Source of the DNA: Cyanobium sp. PLM2.Bin73
GTDB taxonomy: Bacteria; Cyanobacteriota; Cyanobacteriia; PCC-6307; Cyanobiaceae
Length of the DNA: 51,131 bases
Reading direction: 5' to 3'
Assembly: GCA_007694915.1 (NCBI GenBank)
Contig: REEV01000039.1
Location: 1 to 51,131 of the forward strand
Position 1 is the first letter of the stretch. Each line of letters starts with the position of its first letter. A model generated the notes under the pieces. The model was not told the origin of the DNA and did not search any database. It worked only from the letters and a program-made list of their open reading frames with translations. A program made the translations under genes and the position numbers. Positions 1 to 9,481 of the stretch are shown here, in pieces.

Positions 1-667
1 CAAAGAGGCGTCGATTCTTGCTGCAAGCGGCTGGGCGCTCATGGCTGTCTTTCTGATCACAGTGGTGGCCTCATCACTGCCTTTACAGCTCACCAACCCG
101 GCCTGGGGCTCTGGTCTTTCGCGCCTGATCGTCGATGCCGCGTCGCTGCCGCTGGTGGGGTTGTGCCTGATCCGCTACAGCGTCCATCTCCAGAGCCTCA
201 ACCCCAACGTCCAAGAGGACAGGCTCCGGCGCGTCAAGCTGCGCATCAGCCGGGTTGCGGGAGCCGGCAGCATCGCTCTGGCGTTGCTGGCGGTGTGGCA
301 GGTGGCGCTGTTCGCGCAGGCCCTGCCTGGCCTTGAACGGCAGTTCAGCGCGGCCAGAGGCGAGGTGACGCAGCGCTCTGATGCGGTCTTGCAAGCACTC
401 AGCGGGGCGTTGCCGGAGCAGATTCAGCAGGGCTGGGAGCAGCTCCAGCGCGTCAGCCCCCAGGCCTCGCCATTGATGGCTCCCTCCATCGAGGAGCAGC
501 GGGAGGAGTTGCGCAGCCGCGCCCAGGCCGAGAGCAAAGAGGCGTTCACCACCTTGAAACAGCAGGCCGGTGCCGCCCGTTTCCAGCTCGGCCGCGATCT
601 GCTGCGGGTGCTGCTGGTGGCGCTGATCTATGCCTGGGCCTTTCGTGCGTTCGTGCGCAACCGCTGA
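1..667 (+). CDS. HpsJ-like cyanoexosortase-associated membrane protein (5' partial)
   Basis: The reading frame is open from base 2 (Lys-Glu-Ala-Ser-Ile...) through the first ATG at 41, so the true start probably lies left of the window. The visible part has two N-terminal hydrophobic segments (about residues 1-18 and 26-44 from the ATG at 41), a third around residues 70-90, a long charged, probably coiled periplasmic stretch, and a last membrane helix at the C-terminus (LLRVLLVALIYAWAFRAF). This layout resembles the HpsJ family, which travels with cyanoexosortases and hormogonium-type polysaccharide genes. Its stop overlaps the exosortase start (TGATG at 665-669), implying translational coupling. 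The family name rests on topology and context. The molecular role is not known. Confidence 0.6.
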   Translation, partial: KEASILAASGWALMAVFLITVVASSLPLQLTNPAWGSGLSRLIVDAASLPLVGLCLIRYSVHLQSLNPNVQEDRLRRVKLRISRVAGAGSIALALLAVWQVALFAQALPGLERQFSAARGEVTQRSDAVLQALSGALPEQIQQGWEQLQRVSPQASPLMAPSIEEQREELRSRAQAESKEAFTTLKQQAGAARFQLGRDLLRVLLVALIYAWAFRAFVRNR

Positions 668-1566
668 TGCCATCCCGGCTGCCGCTGCCCGCTCCGCTCA
701 CCCGTTGGGGATCGCCCCAGCAATGGCGTGCGCTGATCCGTCGCCACAGCAGCAATCGGCGCTCACTGTGGCTGCTGCTTGCCGCGCTGCTGTTCGGCTG
801 GAATACAGCCGTGTTGGGGCTGGCCGGTGTGGCCCCCGACACCCAGGTGCTCAACCTGCTGCTGTGGTTCGGCTGCCTGATCGCGCTGGAAGACCGCCTC
901 GCTGAGCTCTGGCCCCGTCCGTCGCGCGCCTCGTTGCTGGCCGGCACCCTGCTGCTCACGCTCACCCTCTGGCGCGGTGACTTCAGCACCATGGGGCAGG
1001 ACCGCATCTTTTATCTGTTTCTGCCGCTGCTGGTGTTGGGCCTGGCCCTGCTCAACCAACCCTTCCGGAGCCTGCGCCTCTTCATCGTGCCCCTGGTGAT
1101 CAGCCTGCTGCTGCCGATCACCAGGGTGCTGTTTGCCACCCACCCGGTGATCATCCCGCTCACCACCGTGCTCACCTGGCTCACCCTCATGGCTCTGGGC
1201 TTCTCTGCGGAGATGAGCGGAGCTGAGATTGCCCTGGGGAGAAGCGGGGTGGAGGTTGGCGGCAACTGCACCGGCATCGACCAGATCATCTTCACGCTCT
1301 CGGTGGCGTTGATCTTCCTGATGGTGTTCCCGCTGCGCCGCTGGCTGCACCGCTGGCTGGTCCTGATGGTGGCAGTGGTCGGCGCCGTGCTGGTGAATGT
1401 GGTGCGGATCACGATCCTGGCGTTGTTGGTGGATCTGCCGGAAAAGAGCGGCATGCCTGCCTTTGCGTTCTTTCACGACTCGATGGGAGGGTTGCTGTTC
1501 TCCATCGTCTCGGTGGCGGTGATGGGTTGGTGCCACACCGCCCTGATCGATCGGGAGCTGGCCTGA
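667..1566 (+). CDS. Cyanoexosortase (exosortase-family transpeptidase)
   Basis: A polytopic membrane protein of 299 residues with about eight hydrophobic helices. The exosortase Cys-Arg-His triad is visible: Cys201 in GGNCTGID, Arg247 in VNVVRITI and His270 in FFHDSMGG, each at a helix edge as expected. Exosortases process secreted proteins carrying a PEP-CTERM-type C-terminal anchor and are thought to hand them to exopolysaccharide or the cell surface. The gene sits between an HpsJ-like protein (4-nt stop/start overlap) and an exosortase-associated protein (start immediately after this stop), so the three form one operon. Cyanoexosortases fall into subclasses A, B and C and I cannot assign one by eye. 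No PEP-CTERM substrate is encoded in this window. Confidence 0.85.
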   Translation: MPSRLPLPAPLTRWGSPQQWRALIRRHSSNRRSLWLLLAALLFGWNTAVLGLAGVAPDTQVLNLLLWFGCLIALEDRLAELWPRPSRASLLAGTLLLTLTLWRGDFSTMGQDRIFYLFLPLLVLGLALLNQPFRSLRLFIVPLVISLLLPITRVLFATHPVIIPLTTVLTWLTLMALGFSAEMSGAEIALGRSGVEVGGNCTGIDQIIFTLSVALIFLMVFPLRRWLHRWLVLMVAVVGAVLVNVVRITILALLVDLPEKSGMPAFAFFHDSMGGLLFSIVSVAVMGWCHTALIDRELA

Positions 1567-2202
1567 GTGAGCACCCCATCCCGCAGGCTGCAGCGCCGGG
1601 TGTTGATGGCGTTGAGCGGCATTGCCGTGGTGGGCCTGCTGCGCCCTGTGCTGCTGCCGCGCCAGCCGCAGCTGCCGCAGCTGCCGGCTGTGCTGGCGTT
1701 GGATGGCGACTGGCAGCTGCAGAGCGATCCAGCTGCCCACCGCCGGCGCCGCAGCCATCCGCCCTGGCGGCCGGTGGCAGTGGGCCCCACCTACAGCGTG
1801 GTGGGGTCTTCAGGGGAGCGGCTGTTGCTCACCCCGCTGGCCAGCTGGCGCCTCAAGGGCTTCGATCCAGAGGCGGCCGTGCGCGGCATGGCTGGCCTGG
1901 AGCGCAGCACGGCCAGCGCTGAAACGGGTGCCGAGCTGCAGCAACGCTGCCTCACCCCGCAGGGGGAACTGGCTGACGGGGGCGAGGAGCTGCGGGAGCT
2001 GCTGAAACGCAAAGATCCGAAGTTCTTCTCCACGCCGTACCGCAGCATCAAGAGGATGGTGCTGCCACCCCAGCCTCGCAGCGTCGCCTGTGTGCTGCTC
2101 ACCACAGAATCGGCGGCTCTGCTGAGCGGCTCGAGCGCCTCTGGCCGGTTGGTTGAGCAGCTCAGTTCAGAGCTGATCTGGCCATCAGTTCGTGATGAAT
2201 GA
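1567..2202 (+). CDS. Cyanoexosortase system-associated protein
   Basis: A protein of 211 residues with a GTG start that follows the exosortase TGA with no gap. It has one N-terminal hydrophobic segment (residues 14-30) that would anchor it with the rest in the periplasm. The body contains a WQL motif after the anchor, a YSVVGSSGERLLLTPLASW stretch, a Cys in QQRCLTP and a second Cys in SVACVLL. Size, topology and position fit the EpsI-like accessory proteins that accompany exosortases in cyanobacteria. Those proteins are thought to help the exosortase or polymer export, but no biochemical activity is established. The assignment is from context plus overall shape. Confidence 0.65.
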   Translation: MSTPSRRLQRRVLMALSGIAVVGLLRPVLLPRQPQLPQLPAVLALDGDWQLQSDPAAHRRRRSHPPWRPVAVGPTYSVVGSSGERLLLTPLASWRLKGFDPEAAVRGMAGLERSTASAETGAELQQRCLTPQGELADGGEELRELLKRKDPKFFSTPYRSIKRMVLPPQPRSVACVLLTTESAALLSGSSASGRLVEQLSSELIWPSVRDE

Positions 2203-2261
2203 AAGCTCGAGACGACCAATTGTTGTCACCGTTGTGCAGGATTTGGATCCAGCGTGGTCAA

Positions 2262-3449
2262 TCAGGCGGCTATGGTGAAATGACTATTCGCAGCCTCTTT
2301 GATCAACTCTGATAGTCCTACAACATCACTATCTTCGCCAGCGCAGCTGAATCTGAGGTAGCCCTCCCCTCTGGATCCGAAGTAACTGCCAGGCGTGCAT
2401 GCAATGCCTGCTGATTCTAACAGATGAAAAGCAAAATCTTCAGAATTGCTGTGTGCATTCTTAATTAAAGGGAAAATATACATCGATCCTTGCGGTATCT
2501 GGCAATCAAAAAATCCAGATGCTGTTAGCTCTTGGGCCAATTTAATCTGTCGTTGTCTGAATGTGGAATAAATCTTTTCGGTGACATCTGGCGGAACACC
2601 AAGGGCCGCCCGAGCGGCGTCCTGAATGAAGCCGGGCACGCATGCAGCCACCGACGAATTTATTAGTGTAATTCTCTCAGATACATCGCAAGGGGCAATG
2701 GCCACGCCTATCCTCCAGCCAGTCATGGCAAAAGTCTTGCTAAAACTGTTGATTAGGATGACGCGTTCCTTGCATTCGTCGAGGGTTGCTGGGGAGCTAA
2801 AGCTTGAGTTTGCGCAATAGATCATCCTGGCATAAACTTCATCTGAAATCAGGTAGAGGTCGTTTTCCAGGGCAATATCGTAGATGCTTTGGATTTCCAT
2901 GGGGGACCACACTGTGCCCAAGGGATTAGACGGCGAGTTTATAAGAACTGCTCGGGTTCTAGGGTTGATTAGACTTTTGATCGTGCTTAGATTGGGGGAA
3001 AAGTTGTTAGCAGGTTCTAAGTCGTACAATACTGGAACTGCCCCGGCCAGGGTTGCCGCCGATAGGTATGTGGGGAAATAGGGATTTGGAAGCAGGATTT
3101 CCCCTCCAGGCTCGCATATCGCTCGGATTGTGTAGAAGATTGCAGCATTGGCCCCTGTGGTTACGGTTAACTGGTCGATATCAGGTCGAAAGCCGCGGGA
3201 TAAGCTGGTTGTGGCTTGGACAGCCTCTAGAAAATCTTGCTGCCCGCGTGCTGGTGTGTAATGTGTATTACCTGATTGAAGTGAACGAATCGCGGCATCA
3301 GTAATTTCCTGCGGTGTATCGATATCTGGATCGCCCAGTTCAAAATGTCTGACACTTCTACCCTGCTTTTCGAGTTCTCGAGCTCTTGCAAAAATTTGAA
3401 ATGATGGTTGGCCCGTTAAGCCTTTGAGATGCGGAGAGAGTTTTGGCAT
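2262..3449 (-). CDS. PLP-dependent aminotransferase, class I/II (AspB-like)
   Basis: A fold-type I aminotransferase of 395 residues. Visible landmarks are ELGDPDIDTP near the N-terminus, NSPSNPLGTVW (substrate and PLP contacts), SDEVYARMIY (PLP-ring Asp), and SFSKTFAMTGWRIG with the Schiff-base lysine. The C-terminal Arg that binds the substrate carboxylate is in GYLRFSC. The exact amino donor cannot be told; aspartate- or alanine-type substrates are usual in this group. The gene is clearly AT-richer than its neighbours (for example 2461-2520 is only about a third G+C) and uses many AT-ending codons. It is convergent with the exosortase operon and preceded by a repeat-rich spacer. These facts suggest horizontal acquisition, perhaps with a role in sugar or amino-acid supply for surface polymers. 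Confidence 0.85.
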   Translation of the reverse strand: MPKLSPHLKGLTGQPSFQIFARARELEKQGRSVRHFELGDPDIDTPQEITDAAIRSLQSGNTHYTPARGQQDFLEAVQATTSLSRGFRPDIDQLTVTTGANAAIFYTIRAICEPGGEILLPNPYFPTYLSAATLAGAVPVLYDLEPANNFSPNLSTIKSLINPRTRAVLINSPSNPLGTVWSPMEIQSIYDIALENDLYLISDEVYARMIYCANSSFSSPATLDECKERVILINSFSKTFAMTGWRIGVAIAPCDVSERITLINSSVAACVPGFIQDAARAALGVPPDVTEKIYSTFRQRQIKLAQELTASGFFDCQIPQGSMYIFPLIKNAHSNSEDFAFHLLESAGIACTPGSYFGSRGEGYLRFSCAGEDSDVVGLSELIKEAANSHFTIAA

Positions 3450-3530
3450 GATCTCAAGCGTAAGGGTAGTAAAGCTCTTGATTCACGCTGTTAATTAATA
3501 AATACTGGGAATCTGGAATAAGGGAGTCCC

Positions 3531-3548
3531 TGCGACAGCGATGTCGCA
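3531..3548. promoter_or_regulatory. Perfect inverted repeat, possible operator
   Basis: TGCGACA and TGTCGCA flank a GCGA spacer, a perfect 7-bp dyad. It lies about 80 bp upstream of the minus-strand aminotransferase start and has no T-run, so an operator is more likely than a terminator. The binding protein is unknown. Confidence 0.35.
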
Positions 3549-3684
3549 ACCTAGGCGGCCCCTCGGAAGCCACGCGTCCAACTTGACTGAAAAAAGGGTT
3601 AGCGTTTGGTGTATGCCGCATCAGGCGTCCATTCCTAGCGCGCGGCTCGATTAACGGGCTCGATTGATCTGCTCGTTTGAACCT

Positions 3685-3708
3685 GGGTTGTCAGGTGGGT
3701 TGTCAGGT
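3685..3708. repeat. 12-bp tandem duplication
   Basis: GGGTTGTCAGGT occurs twice head to tail with no spacer. Function unknown. It belongs to a set of short spacer duplications found across the window. Confidence 0.8.
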
Positions 3709-3777
3709 CGCCGCTGCCGCAGGCCTGGCCAGGGTTCATCCCTCCATGGGTTGAGCAGGAGCTGATCACCCGGCTGA

Positions 3778-4236
3778 TCACCCCAGCAACAAGCCGCTTT
3801 CGCTGCCGCTGCTGGCCTCGCTGCTCACCAGATCGAACAGCAGATCCTCAATGCTGACTTGTTCCAAGGCCATCTGGCGAGCTCGCTCGAGCCGGTTCTG
3901 AAGAGCCCGGGTAACCTGATCGGCCGGACCATCCTTAACGCTGTTTTCGCTGTCTCTCACATCTCCTTGGCTCTGTTTTCGCATCGGTTCGCCCAGCCCC
4001 GTCAACACGGTTGCCACCGAAATCTCCCCAGCTGGTCGCGCCAGTCGGAACCCACCCAGTCGCCCTCGCCTCGCGTGCAGAACTCCAGCGCGCCGAAGGC
4101 GCAGGAGTAGCAGTTCCAGCATCGGCTCCGGCAGCTGCTGGGCCGTGGCCAGGGCATGGGTGGAGCGCCAGGCCTGCGGTTCCCGCGCCAGCTCCAGCAG
4201 GGCCTTCAGGGCGTGGCTGGCCTGGCGCGAGAGCAT
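3778..4236 (-). CDS. Rrf2-family transcriptional regulator
   Basis: A protein of 152 residues with an N-terminal winged helix: LSRQASHALKALLELA, then the recognition region LPEPMLELLLLRLRRAGVLHARRGRLGGFRLARP typical of Rrf2 proteins (the wing carries a GxxGGFxLA motif). A dimerisation helix follows at about residues 108-130. There is no cysteine anywhere in the protein, so it cannot bind an iron-sulfur cluster as IscR or NsrR do; it must respond to another signal or a partner protein, as CymR does. It begins 3 bp after the UbiD-family stop on the same strand, so the two are very likely co-transcribed. The C-terminus is Ser/Glu-rich and probably disordered. The target genes are unknown. Confidence 0.75.
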   Translation of the reverse strand: MLSRQASHALKALLELAREPQAWRSTHALATAQQLPEPMLELLLLRLRRAGVLHARRGRLGGFRLARPAGEISVATVLTGLGEPMRKQSQGDVRDSENSVKDGPADQVTRALQNRLERARQMALEQVSIEDLLFDLVSSEASSGSESGLLLG

Positions 4237-4239
4237 CGC

Positions 4240-5814
4240 TCAGCGGGTGGCCAGGGCCTCGGCCCTCACCACGCCGGCCAGCCGCTCCAGCACGTGCTCG
4301 AGGGTGTAGCCGAACAGGGCCGGATCCGGGGGTTCGCGGCCGATATCGGCCAGCCCCAGCTCGGCCCAGCGCCCATCGATGCGATCTTCAAGCTCCGCCG
4401 GCCGCAGCAGCGGTTCGCCCCAGGGGTGGCGCTTCTCCGGGCCCACCTTGGTGGTGGCGTCGATCGCCAGCCGGCCGCCGAGGCCCAGGCGTTCGCTGGC
4501 GAAATCGAGGGTGTCGAAGGGGGTGTTCTCCAGCACGAACAGATCCCGCTGGGGGTCCACCAGGGCGCTGATCGCCCAGATCACCTGGCGCGGGTCGCGG
4601 ATGTTGATGGCCTTGTCGACCACCACCACGAACTTGGTGTAGGTGAACTGGGGCAGGGCGCTCCAGAAGGCCATCGCCGCGCGCCTGGCCTGGCCCGGGT
4701 AGGCCTTGTCGATGGCGATCACCGCCAGCTTGTAGCTGAGGCCTTCCATCGGCAGGAAGAAATCCACGATCTCCGGGATCTGCTGGCGCAGGATCGGCGT
4801 GTAGATGCGGTTGAGGGCGATCGCCAGCATCGCATCCTCCTTCGGCGGCCGGCCGCTGAAGGTGGTGAAGTAGATCGGATCGCGCCGCTGGGTGACGCAC
4901 TGGAAGCGCACCAGGGGTGATTCCTCGATGCCGCCGTAGAAGCCCATGTGGTCGCCGAAGGGACCATCGGCGAGCTCCTCGCCGGGGGTGATCGTGCCCT
5001 CCAGCACCACCTCGCTGTGGCTGGGCACCTCCAGGTTCACCGTTTTGCACTTGGCCAGCCGCACGCCCTCACCGGCGTAGAGGCCGGCGAACAGCCATTC
5101 GCTCAGCTGCACCGGGATCGGCGTCGCCGCCGCCAGCACCAGCAGCGGGTGCACGCCGATGGCGATGGCGATCTCCAGCTTCTTGCCCATCGCCGCCGCC
5201 TTGCGCAGGTGGCGGGCGCCGCCGCGCACGCTCAGCCAATGCACGGTCATCGTGTTGATGCTCTGCTGCTGCAGCCGGTACACGCCCACGTTGGGCGTGC
5301 CGGTTTCGGGGTCTTTGGTGATCACCAGCCCCAGGGTGATGATCCGGCCGCCATCGCCGGGCCAGGGGCGCAGCAGCGGCAGCGCATCGAGGTTCACCGC
5401 CTCCCCCTTGAACACCTGCTGCCGGCAGGGGGGGGTGAGATCCAGATCCGGCTTGGCCTTGAGCACATCGAGGAGCACCGAGCCGAAGCGCACCGCCTCA
5501 CGGGCCCCCTTGGGCGGCCGGGGCTGCTGCAGCAACGCCAGCCGCTCCCCCAGGGCCTCCAGCTCCTCGGGCCGCTCCATGCCCAGGCTCCAGAGCACCC
5601 GCTCCTGGGTGCCCATCAGGTTGATCGCCACCGGCATCGAGGAGCCGATCACGTTCTCGAACAGCAGCGCCGGACCGCCGGCGGCCAGCACCCGGTCGGC
5701 GATCGCCGCCAGCTCCAGGTCGGGGTCCACCGGAGCGCTGATGCGCCGCAGCCGGCCCCGCTCCTCGAGCAGCTTGAGGAAGCGGCGCAGGTCACGGCCG
5801 TGCTTGATCGCCAA
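4240..5814 (-). CDS. UbiD-family (prenylated-FMN) decarboxylase
   Basis: A protein of 524 residues, normal for UbiD. It begins [18 protein letters not shown] and contains ALLFENV, the [20 protein letters not shown] stretch, and [10 protein letters not shown] around residue 285, all characteristic of the family. UbiD enzymes decarboxylate aromatic or alpha,beta-unsaturated acids with prenylated FMN made by UbiX. In cyanobacteria the candidate substrate is 4-hydroxybenzoate or a derivative on the plastoquinone route, but the fold does not prove this. The start is TTG at 5814, chosen because the conserved N-terminus begins there. It is divergent from comB (90-bp spacer) and followed 3 bp later by the Rrf2 regulator. 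No UbiX gene is in this window. Confidence 0.88.
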   Translation of the reverse strand: MAIKHGRDLRRFLKLLEERGRLRRISAPVDPDLELAAIADRVLAAGGPALLFENVIGSSMPVAINLMGTQERVLWSLGMERPEELEALGERLALLQQPRPPKGAREAVRFGSVLLDVLKAKPDLDLTPPCRQQVFKGEAVNLDALPLLRPWPGDGGRIITLGLVITKDPETGTPNVGVYRLQQQSINTMTVHWLSVRGGARHLRKAAAMGKKLEIAIAIGVHPLLVLAAATPIPVQLSEWLFAGLYAGEGVRLAKCKTVNLEVPSHSEVVLEGTITPGEELADGPFGDHMGFYGGIEESPLVRFQCVTQRRDPIYFTTFSGRPPKEDAMLAIALNRIYTPILRQQIPEIVDFFLPMEGLSYKLAVIAIDKAYPGQARRAAMAFWSALPQFTYTKFVVVVDKAINIRDPRQVIWAISALVDPQRDLFVLENTPFDTLDFASERLGLGGRLAIDATTKVGPEKRHPWGEPLLRPAELEDRIDGRWAELGLADIGREPPDPALFGYTLEHVLERLAGVVRAEALATR

Positions 5815-5904
5815 GGGCTTGTGGGCTTGCGAGCGTCCCGGTCACTGTGGCGCAGGGCATCGGGGAGTGCTGACACACTGATCCGGCTTCCAGGGCGCGA
5901 CCCC

Positions 5905-6660
5905 GTGCAGATCTTCTACTTCCACACCTCCGAGGCCGTTCCGCCCGTCACCCCGCCCGGCGCTGGGGGCCCGGATGCGGCCGTGGTGATCGACGTTCTG
6001 CGGGCCACCACCACGATCGCCTGGGCACTGCACAACGGCGCCGAGGCCATCGAGGCCTTCGCCGACCTTCAGGTGCTGGAGGCCGCCGCTGACGCCTGGC
6101 CCGCCGAGCGGCGCCTGCGCGCCGGCGAGCGTGGCGGCCAACGGCTCGCGGGCTACGACCTGGGCAATTCCCCTCTGGCGGTTACCCCCGAGCGCGTGGG
6201 CGGCAAGCGCATCTTCATGAGCACCACCAACGGCACCCGCTCCCTGGCGGCGGTGCGGGAGGTGCCGCTGCTGCTCACCGCCTGCCTGCCCAACCGAACG
6301 GCGGTGGCTCGGCGGTTGCTGGAGCAAGGCTGCCAGCGCGTGTGGGTGGTGGGCAGCGGCTGGGAGGGGGCCTACTCCCTGGAGGACAGCCTGGCCGCCG
6401 GCGCCCTGGCCTCCGCCCTCTGTGAGCTCGCCGTGGCCCCCCACGGGGAGGTGCAGTTCGGCAACGACGAGATGCTGGCCGCCCTGGCCCTCTGGCAGCA
6501 GTGGCGCCAGGACCCGGAGACCTGTCTGCGGGTGGCCAGCCACGGCCAGCGGCTGATCGGGCTGGGTGATCACGATGCCGATCTGGCCTGCTGCAGCGCA
6601 GTGGACACCCTCCAGGTGGTTCCCGAGCAGAGGGAGAGCGGGGTGCTTCGGGCCGGCTGA
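5905..6660 (+). CDS. comB: 2-phosphosulfolactate phosphatase family (ComB)
   Basis: A protein of 251 residues. The GTG start at 5905 gives [14 protein letters not shown]; the frame is open far upstream, but that part is antisense to ubiD. Family landmarks are [16 protein letters not shown] (about residues 30-45), STTNGTRSL (about 107-115), [14 protein letters not shown] and [10 protein letters not shown]. ComB hydrolyses 2-phospho-3-sulfolactate with Mg2+ in coenzyme M synthesis. Cyanobacteria make no coenzyme M, so the substrate here may be sulfolactate-related or different. The gene is divergent from ubiD and followed by the nitrilase gene after 39 bp, which has its own TACACT -10-like element. 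Confidence 0.88.
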   Translation: MQIFYFHTSEAVPPVTPPGAGGPDAAVVIDVLRATTTIAWALHNGAEAIEAFADLQVLEAAADAWPAERRLRAGERGGQRLAGYDLGNSPLAVTPERVGGKRIFMSTTNGTRSLAAVREVPLLLTACLPNRTAVARRLLEQGCQRVWVVGSGWEGAYSLEDSLAAGALASALCELAVAPHGEVQFGNDEMLAALALWQQWRQDPETCLRVASHGQRLIGLGDHDADLACCSAVDTLQVVPEQRESGVLRAG

Positions 6661-6672
6661 GGTCAGCTCCGA

Positions 6673-6678
6673 TACACT
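6673..6678 (+). promoter_or_regulatory. Candidate -10 element upstream of the nitrilase gene
   Basis: TACACT lies 21 bp before the GTG at 6700, fitting a sigma-70-like -10 with a short leader. No clear -35 is seen, as is common in picocyanobacteria. Confidence 0.3.
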
Positions 6679-6699
6679 TCGCCGGTCTGATCCGTCGAT

Positions 6700-7530
6700 G
6701 TGGTGAGCAGCTATCTGGCGGCAGCTGTGCAGCTCACCAGCACGCCCGACCCCGACGCCAATTTCGCCGCCGCGGAGGAACAGATCGAGCTGGCCGCCCG
6801 CCGTGGCGCTGAACTGGTGGGCCTGCCGGAGAACTTCGCCTTCATGGGGGAGGACGAGCTGCGCCTGCAGCTCGCCCCGGAGCTGGCTGAGCGCTGCAGC
6901 CGTTTCCTGGTGACGATGGCCCGGCGCTACCAGGTGACCCTGCTGGGCGGCGGCTTCCCGGTGCCGGCCGGGGAGGGCCTCACCCTCAACCGTGCGGAGC
7001 TGGTGGGCACGGAGGGCCAGCTGCTTGCCCGCTACGACAAGATCCACCTGTTCGATGTGAACTTGCCTGACGGCGATACCTACCGGGAGTCGTCCACGGT
7101 GCAGCCCGGCCTGGAGCTGCCACCGGTGGTCACCGTGCCCGGGCTGGGGCCCATCGGCCTGTCGATCTGCTACGACGTGCGCTTCCCGGAGCTCTACCGG
7201 CATCTGGCCCGCGAAGGTGCCGATGTGCTGATGGTGCCCGCCGCCTTCACGGCCTTCACCGGCAAGGACCACTGGCAGGTGCTGCTCCAGGCCCGGGCGA
7301 TCGAGAACACGGCCTACGTGGTGGCGCCGGCTCAGACCGGCCTGCACTACGCCCGGCGCCAGACCCACGGCCATGCCCTGGTGATCGATCCCTGGGGCAC
7401 GGTGCTGGCCGATGCCGGCGTGGCGCCAGGTCTGGCGGTGGCGCCGATCGACCCCCGCCACAGCCAGCGGGTGCGGGCCCAGATGCCCAGTCTCCAGCAC
7501 CGCAGGCCCGCCCTGTTCGCCACCCGCTGA
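6700..7530 (+). CDS. Carbon-nitrogen hydrolase (nitrilase superfamily, Nit-like)
   Basis: A protein of 276 residues with the full Glu-Lys-Cys triad: Glu44 in GLPENFAF, Lys114 in YDKIHLFDV and Cys157 in SICYDVRFPELYR. The LHYARRQTHGHALVIDPWG stretch is typical of the Nit1/Nit2 omega-amidase branch, whose bacterial members repair deaminated glutathione or hydrolyse omega-amides of oxo-acids. The exact substrate is not proved. The start is GTG-GTG at 6700/6703. An ATG at 6698 is out of frame. The stop overlaps the amidase start (TGATG at 7528-7532), so the two genes are translationally coupled. Confidence 0.85.
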   Translation: MVSSYLAAAVQLTSTPDPDANFAAAEEQIELAARRGAELVGLPENFAFMGEDELRLQLAPELAERCSRFLVTMARRYQVTLLGGGFPVPAGEGLTLNRAELVGTEGQLLARYDKIHLFDVNLPDGDTYRESSTVQPGLELPPVVTVPGLGPIGLSICYDVRFPELYRHLAREGADVLMVPAAFTAFTGKDHWQVLLQARAIENTAYVVAPAQTGLHYARRQTHGHALVIDPWGTVLADAGVAPGLAVAPIDPRHSQRVRAQMPSLQHRRPALFATR

Positions 7531-8630
7531 TGGGGCCGCTGCGGCGCTGGATCGGATTGCCCTGGCTGAGCTGGCGGGGGCTGCTGGTGCTGGCCCTGCT
7601 GCTGGCCGATCTGCCCGCCCTGGCCTCCAGCCTGGCCGCCTGGCGGATCTCGCGTCAGGGGGTGCTGGAGCTGCGCACCAGCCCCGATGTGTCGCTGCAG
7701 GCCTTCTACGAAGCCGGCCAGGCCGGCCAGGGGCCCCGGGTATGGATTGACTTCCCCGGGGCCCCCCAACGAGCCCGTTCGATCCGCGGCAGCGGTGCCA
7801 TCCGCGAGGTGCGCATCGGCCAGCCCACGCCAAACACCACCCGGCTGGTGCTGGAGTTCGTGCCCGGCACCCGCCTCGACCCCCGCAGCCTGCGGCTGGT
7901 GGGCACCGCCCGTGACCGCTGGCGCATGGAGTTCGGCGGTCTCCAGCGGCCGGTGCTCCTGGGCCTCGGCGAGGGCAATCTGGAGGCTCCCAGCAGCTGG
8001 GTCGCCGCCCCCCGCACCGGCACCGCCTTTCCCACCGCCAGTGCCCCGCTTTCGCCCGACGGCCTGCCGGTGGTGCCCCGGGGTCGCCACCGGGTGGTGA
8101 TCGATCCCGGTCACGGTGGACCCGATCCCGGTGCGATCGGTATTGGCGGCCTGCGCGAGAAAGACGTGGTACTCGATGTGTCGCTGCAGGTGGCGCGGCT
8201 GCTGCAGGCCCAGGGCGTGCAGGTCACCCTCACCCGCAGCAGCGACATCGACCTTGACCTGCCGCCGCGGGTGTCGATCGCCAACCGCTCCGGCGCCGAT
8301 GCCTTTGTGAGCATCCATGCCAATGCCCTGAGCATGGCCCGGCCGGACGTGAATGGGGTGGAAACCTTCCACTTCGCCGGCGGCCGCTCCCAGGTGCTCG
8401 CCGGTGCCCTGCAGCGCCGGATGATGGCCATCTCTGGCGGCACTCCAAACCGGGGAGTGAAGCAGGGACGCTTCTTCGTGATCCGCCGCACCGTGATGCC
8501 GGCGGCGCTGGTGGAGATGGGCTTCGTCACCGGTGCCATCGATGCCCCCCGGCTGGCCAACCCCGACTTCCGGCGGCGCATGGCCCTGGCGATCGCCGCC
8601 GGCACCCTCGATTTTCTCGGGGGCCGCTGA
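7530..8630 (+). CDS. amiC: N-acetylmuramoyl-L-alanine amidase (AmiC type, AMIN domain)
   Basis: A protein of 366 residues. An N-terminal hydrophobic signal (about residues 14-32) is followed by an AMIN domain (about 35-135, beta-rich with ARSIRGSGAIREVRIGQ) that targets peptidoglycan, then a catalytic amidase_3 domain from about residue 188 (VVIDPGHGGPDPGAIG). Zinc ligands are the His in PGHGG, the Glu in LREKDVVLD and the His in VSIHANAL; the catalytic Glu is in ALVEMGFVTG. It cleaves the bond between muramic acid and the stem peptide in cell separation. It starts inside the nitrilase stop codon and murI follows with no gap, forming a cell-wall operon. Confidence 0.92.
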   Translation: MGPLRRWIGLPWLSWRGLLVLALLLADLPALASSLAAWRISRQGVLELRTSPDVSLQAFYEAGQAGQGPRVWIDFPGAPQRARSIRGSGAIREVRIGQPTPNTTRLVLEFVPGTRLDPRSLRLVGTARDRWRMEFGGLQRPVLLGLGEGNLEAPSSWVAAPRTGTAFPTASAPLSPDGLPVVPRGRHRVVIDPGHGGPDPGAIGIGGLREKDVVLDVSLQVARLLQAQGVQVTLTRSSDIDLDLPPRVSIANRSGADAFVSIHANALSMARPDVNGVETFHFAGGRSQVLAGALQRRMMAISGGTPNRGVKQGRFFVIRRTVMPAALVEMGFVTGAIDAPRLANPDFRRRMALAIAAGTLDFLGGR

Positions 8631-9458
<828 letters not shown>

Positions 9459-9481
9459 GATCGCGCCGCAGAGGAGGTGAT

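Larger units (their letters stand above)
3450..3777. other. Repeat-rich spacer upstream of the aminotransferase
   Basis: No coding region is convincing here. The part next to the aminotransferase is AT-rich (TTAATTAATAAATA at 3491-3504) and probably contains its promoter on the minus strand. A perfect inverted repeat TGCGACA-GCGA-TGTCGCA lies at 3531-3548, about 80-100 bp upstream of that gene, and a smaller palindrome AGGGA-G-TCCCT adjoins it at 3521-3531. The remainder has three short direct repeats: GGCTCGATT twice (3644 and 3657), GGGTTGTCAGGT twice in tandem (3685-3708), and a 12-bp duplication of GCTGATCACC(C) at 3761-3784 that runs into the end of the Rrf2 gene. Confidence 0.6.

Noticed and set aside
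4948-5904. Long plus-strand open frame upstream of comB
   Set aside because: It is antisense to ubiD and gives a His/Gln-rich low-complexity product. The conserved ComB N-terminus begins at 5905.
5842-7833. 663-codon minus-strand frame opposite comB and the nitrilase gene
   Set aside because: Shadow frame of GC-rich coding DNA. The product is a His/Gly/Gln-rich sequence with no family pattern, and the plus-strand genes are clear.
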